The notes under the pieces were generated by a model. It made no database searches, was not told the origin of the DNA, and was given only the letters and a program-made list of their open reading frames with translations. Shown here piece after piece: positions 62,097 to 64,000 of a DNA stretch of 64,000 nucleotides. A program made the position numbers and the translations under genes. Each line of letters starts with the position of its first letter. The first letter of the stretch is position 1. The stretch comes from Candidatus Formimonas warabiya (GTDB taxonomy: Bacteria; Bacillota; Dehalobacteriia; Dehalobacteriales; Dehalobacteriaceae), in the NCBI RefSeq assembly GCF_002777255.1, contig NZ_CP017634.1, forward strand, positions 2,058,903-2,122,902, in the 5' to 3' direction.

Positions 62097-62125
62097 TTTA
62101 ATTCCACGTCCGTCAACACTAAATT

Positions 62126-62317
62126 CAGTAAATTCAGGGACGGTTCTTGAATTGAATTTTTGGCTATAATTTTTCCTGCCATAGCCTGAAAAAGTCCTTC
62201 CCACAGTTCTCCAGCTATTTATTCTAGCTTTGTTTCGCACTAATAAAATAAAAATTGAATGGATAAATCTTACCAAGATTTATCCATTCAATTCAAGAAC
62301 CGTCCCTGAATTTACTG
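62126..62317. mobile_element. 192-bp MITE with perfect 32-bp terminal inverted repeats
   Basis: The ends 62126-62157 and 62286-62317 are exact inverted copies over 32 bases (motif GGGACGGTTCTTGAATT). The right end is adjacent to the stop codon of the helicase gene. Inside, a 17-bp perfect hairpin (62255-62271 and 62275-62291, core GGATAAATCTT) runs into the right repeat. No ORF. A solo end lies at 15307-15337. Non-autonomous element; its transposase is not in the window. Confidence 0.85.
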
Positions 62318-64000
62318 TTAATCAAAAAGGCTGACTTGCTTGTACTGGGGTGCTTGTCTCTGGGGATAGGCATGCTCTGTAAGCAGTTGCTCGTGAGCGA
62401 TGTCGCCAAGAAAAGGCGATGGGGTCCGGGATGTGAGCAGGACCAGCTCATCCCGGGCTCTTGTCATCCCCACATAGAAAAGTCTTCTCTCCTCATCCAG
62501 ATCAAAATCTGCTCTGCTGTTCCTTAACGGGATCATGCCGTCGTTCACCCCACAAATGAACACGACAGGGAATTCCAAGCCTTTTGCTCCATGCATGGTC
62601 ATGAGGGAAACCGCATCGGTAGCATATACCTTGCTCCCGCTTCTGACCACATCGCTTTCCCGCCCCAATACCAGGTTTTGTATAAAAGATCCCATATCGG
62701 CATACATCACAGAGGTATTTAAAAGCAGTTCCATGCATCTGGTCCCGGACAGGCTGTTATCCGCCACCCAGGATTCGATGATTTTGGCCGGCTTTTCTTT
62801 ATGCACCATAGGCTGATACTTATGCAGCATTTCTATGAAATTGAGGGGTTTGCCCGGCTTGTCCAGGGGTAGTTGAGCCTCTTCTATCATCCTGGCCAGG
62901 GTTAATACGCTTCTCTCCCCTGCCGCGTAGCTTTCCAACACTTTTTGGTTCCCATCCGAAGCGATATTTTCTGCTTTCAGGCAGATCAAAAGAGAAGCCA
63001 GATCCCCCGGATTGAGCAAAAACCGGAAAAAGGAAATTGCTTCCCGGATCAGAGGATGGGAAAGAAATTCGTCCCGCCCCATCACCAGATAGGGAATACC
63101 CTCTTTTAAAAGGCACTGCTCGATCATTTCCGCCTGCCGATTGGTGCGGTATAAGACGGCAATATCGGAAAAACCTTTGGGCTGTTTTGTCCCGGGTCTT
63201 TTTTTGTGGGGTGCCGCCAGGACATGACTGTCAAGCATATCGATCCCCCCCACCATCCGGTTTATTTCCTTCGCCACAAATAATGCCTCGGAAAATTCTT
63301 CGTTGGTCCCGATCAGGCGCACTTTGGCGCCGCTTTCCCTTTGGGCGTTCAGGGCACAGGCAGGCCCCCCGGCAGTTTTCTTCGAGATCACCGATTTAGC
63401 GGAAGTAATAATCTGGGGCGTGGAACGGTAATTCTGAGTTAATTGGACCTGCTTCATAGCGGGGAAATCCTCTTGAAATTTATCAAAATAGCGGAAATCC
63501 GAGCCCCGGAACCCATAAATGGACTGGTCCGGGTCACCAATGATAAAAATGCTCTCGCTTTTTTTGCCCCATTCTTTGATCAAGCGGTATTGAATTTCGT
63601 TGATATCCTGGAATTCATCCACCAGCAAATGGGAGAAAGAGTTGTCCCGGCTCGCCTCCGGGATATCCGTTCTGTCTTGACCCTCAAACTGCCCGAGTAC
63701 TTCCAGGAGAATATCGTCATAATCCATCACGCCGTAGCGCTGGAGCTGGGCACAGTAGGAATCGTATAACAGGGCGGAAATATCCGAGTTTTCCTCATCC
63801 GTCCCCGGTGACAGACCGCTTTTTTTCAGCCCGATCCTTTTCATGGCGTCCCGGAGAGAAATTCCCCATTTCCGCTCCTTTAATATTTCTTCCACGATGG
63901 CCCCAGCATGATATTCATCAATAATTGCGATGGCATCCTTGCCCTTCCAACGGGACAAAAGCTTCAGGCAGATGGAGTGGAAGGTGCCGATGGTCATGGC
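62318..64000 (-). CDS. UvrD/PcrA/Rep-type superfamily 1 DNA helicase (N-terminus outside the window)
   Basis: About 560 residues are visible; the protein begins beyond the right edge. Motifs present: TIGTFHSICLKLL (Ia region), DEFQD (II), IIGDPDQSIYGFRG (III), LTQNYRST (IV), TMHGAKGLEFPVVF (V) and RLFYVGMTRARDEL (VI). Motif I (Walker A) should lie outside. It unwinds DNA in repair or replication. The C-terminus ends QVSLFD. Stop codon lies directly against the MITE. Confidence 0.93.
   Translation of the reverse strand, partial: AMTIGTFHSICLKLLSRWKGKDAIAIIDEYHAGAIVEEILKERKWGISLRDAMKRIGLKKSGLSPGTDEENSDISALLYDSYCAQLQRYGVMDYDDILLEVLGQFEGQDRTDIPEASRDNSFSHLLVDEFQDINEIQYRLIKEWGKKSESIFIIGDPDQSIYGFRGSDFRYFDKFQEDFPAMKQVQLTQNYRSTPQIITSAKSVISKKTAGGPACALNAQRESGAKVRLIGTNEEFSEALFVAKEINRMVGGIDMLDSHVLAAPHKKRPGTKQPKGFSDIAVLYRTNRQAEMIEQCLLKEGIPYLVMGRDEFLSHPLIREAISFFRFLLNPGDLASLLICLKAENIASDGNQKVLESYAAGERSVLTLARMIEEAQLPLDKPGKPLNFIEMLHKYQPMVHKEKPAKIIESWVADNSLSGTRCMELLLNTSVMYADMGSFIQNLVLGRESDVVRSGSKVYATDAVSLMTMHGAKGLEFPVVFICGVNDGMIPLRNSRADFDLDEERRLFYVGMTRARDELVLLTSRTPSPFLGDIAHEQLLTEHAYPQRQAPQYKQVSLFD

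Noticed and set aside
62085..62276. 63-codon frame inside the MITE
   Set aside because: It spans a terminal repeat and a hairpin, has no ribosome site, and non-autonomous elements of this size do not encode proteins.

Overview
The window reads as chromosome of a Gram-positive, spore-forming, strictly anaerobic bacterium (Clostridia, in the broad Desulfitobacterium/Peptococcaceae-like sense; the genus cannot be fixed from sequence alone). The evidence is a sporulation block (sigG, spoIIR, a YlmC/YmxH PRC-barrel protein), class III ribonucleotide reductase (nrdD/nrdG with nrdR), a ferredoxin-dependent 2-oxoacid oxidoreductase, many [4Fe-4S] proteins, sigma-54 catabolic regulation and corrinoid methyltransferases. 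No rRNA, tRNA, CRISPR array, complete insertion sequence or phage gene was seen. Almost every gene is on the minus strand, so operons read right to left; only one FadR-type regulator is on plus.

Left third (1-16 kb): a catabolic locus made of an amidohydrolase, a two-subunit class I fumarase/tartrate-dehydratase-like hydratase, a ubiD-flavoprotein-ferredoxin-ubiX operon, a tripartite tricarboxylate (TctCBA) transporter, an AbrB-type membrane protein and a PrpR-like sigma-54 activator. Minus-strand -24/-12 promoters precede the amidohydrolase and the tct operon, and a 15-bp near-palindrome of the GTTAAAATTTTGAAC type occurs upstream of the amidohydrolase, tctC and abrB. This looks like one regulon for uptake and decarboxylation/reduction of an unsaturated organic acid.

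Middle (16-39.7 kb): a FadR-family regulator; a korDABC operon with a clear sigma-54 promoter and a GTGTC-N8-GACAC palindrome; a long operon for a dipeptide-type ABC transporter, Asp/Glu-hydantoin racemase-like protein, nitroreductase, a DUF6092-like protein, M24 peptidase and HyuA/HyuB; a cupin and an XRE-cupin regulator; a multi-[4Fe-4S] ferredoxin; and a five-gene amine/imino-acid dehydrogenase-like operon (2Fe-2S protein, two flavoproteins, 4Fe-4S protein, BFD-like protein) with its own sigma-54 promoter, the same GTGTC-N8-GACAC palindrome, and an adjacent sigma-54 activator.

Core block (39.7-45 kb): nrdR-nrdD-nrdG with a sigma-A promoter and an overlapping NrdR box, ylmC, spoIIR and sigG, with a tandem REP-like repeat between spoIIR and sigG.

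Right third (45.3-64 kb): a nine-gene operon of four cobalamin-binding radical SAM proteins, two GNAT/FemAB-like acyltransferases, a SAM methyltransferase, a very large hybrid histidine kinase and a broken response-regulator gene. This is the best candidate for an undescribed biosynthetic system. Upstream lies a corrinoid methyl-transfer cluster (two UROD-type methyltransferases, two corrinoid proteins, a HutC-type regulator and a 58-residue small protein), then a 192-bp MITE with perfect 32-bp terminal inverted repeats touching the stop codon of a UvrD/PcrA helicase gene that runs off the right edge.
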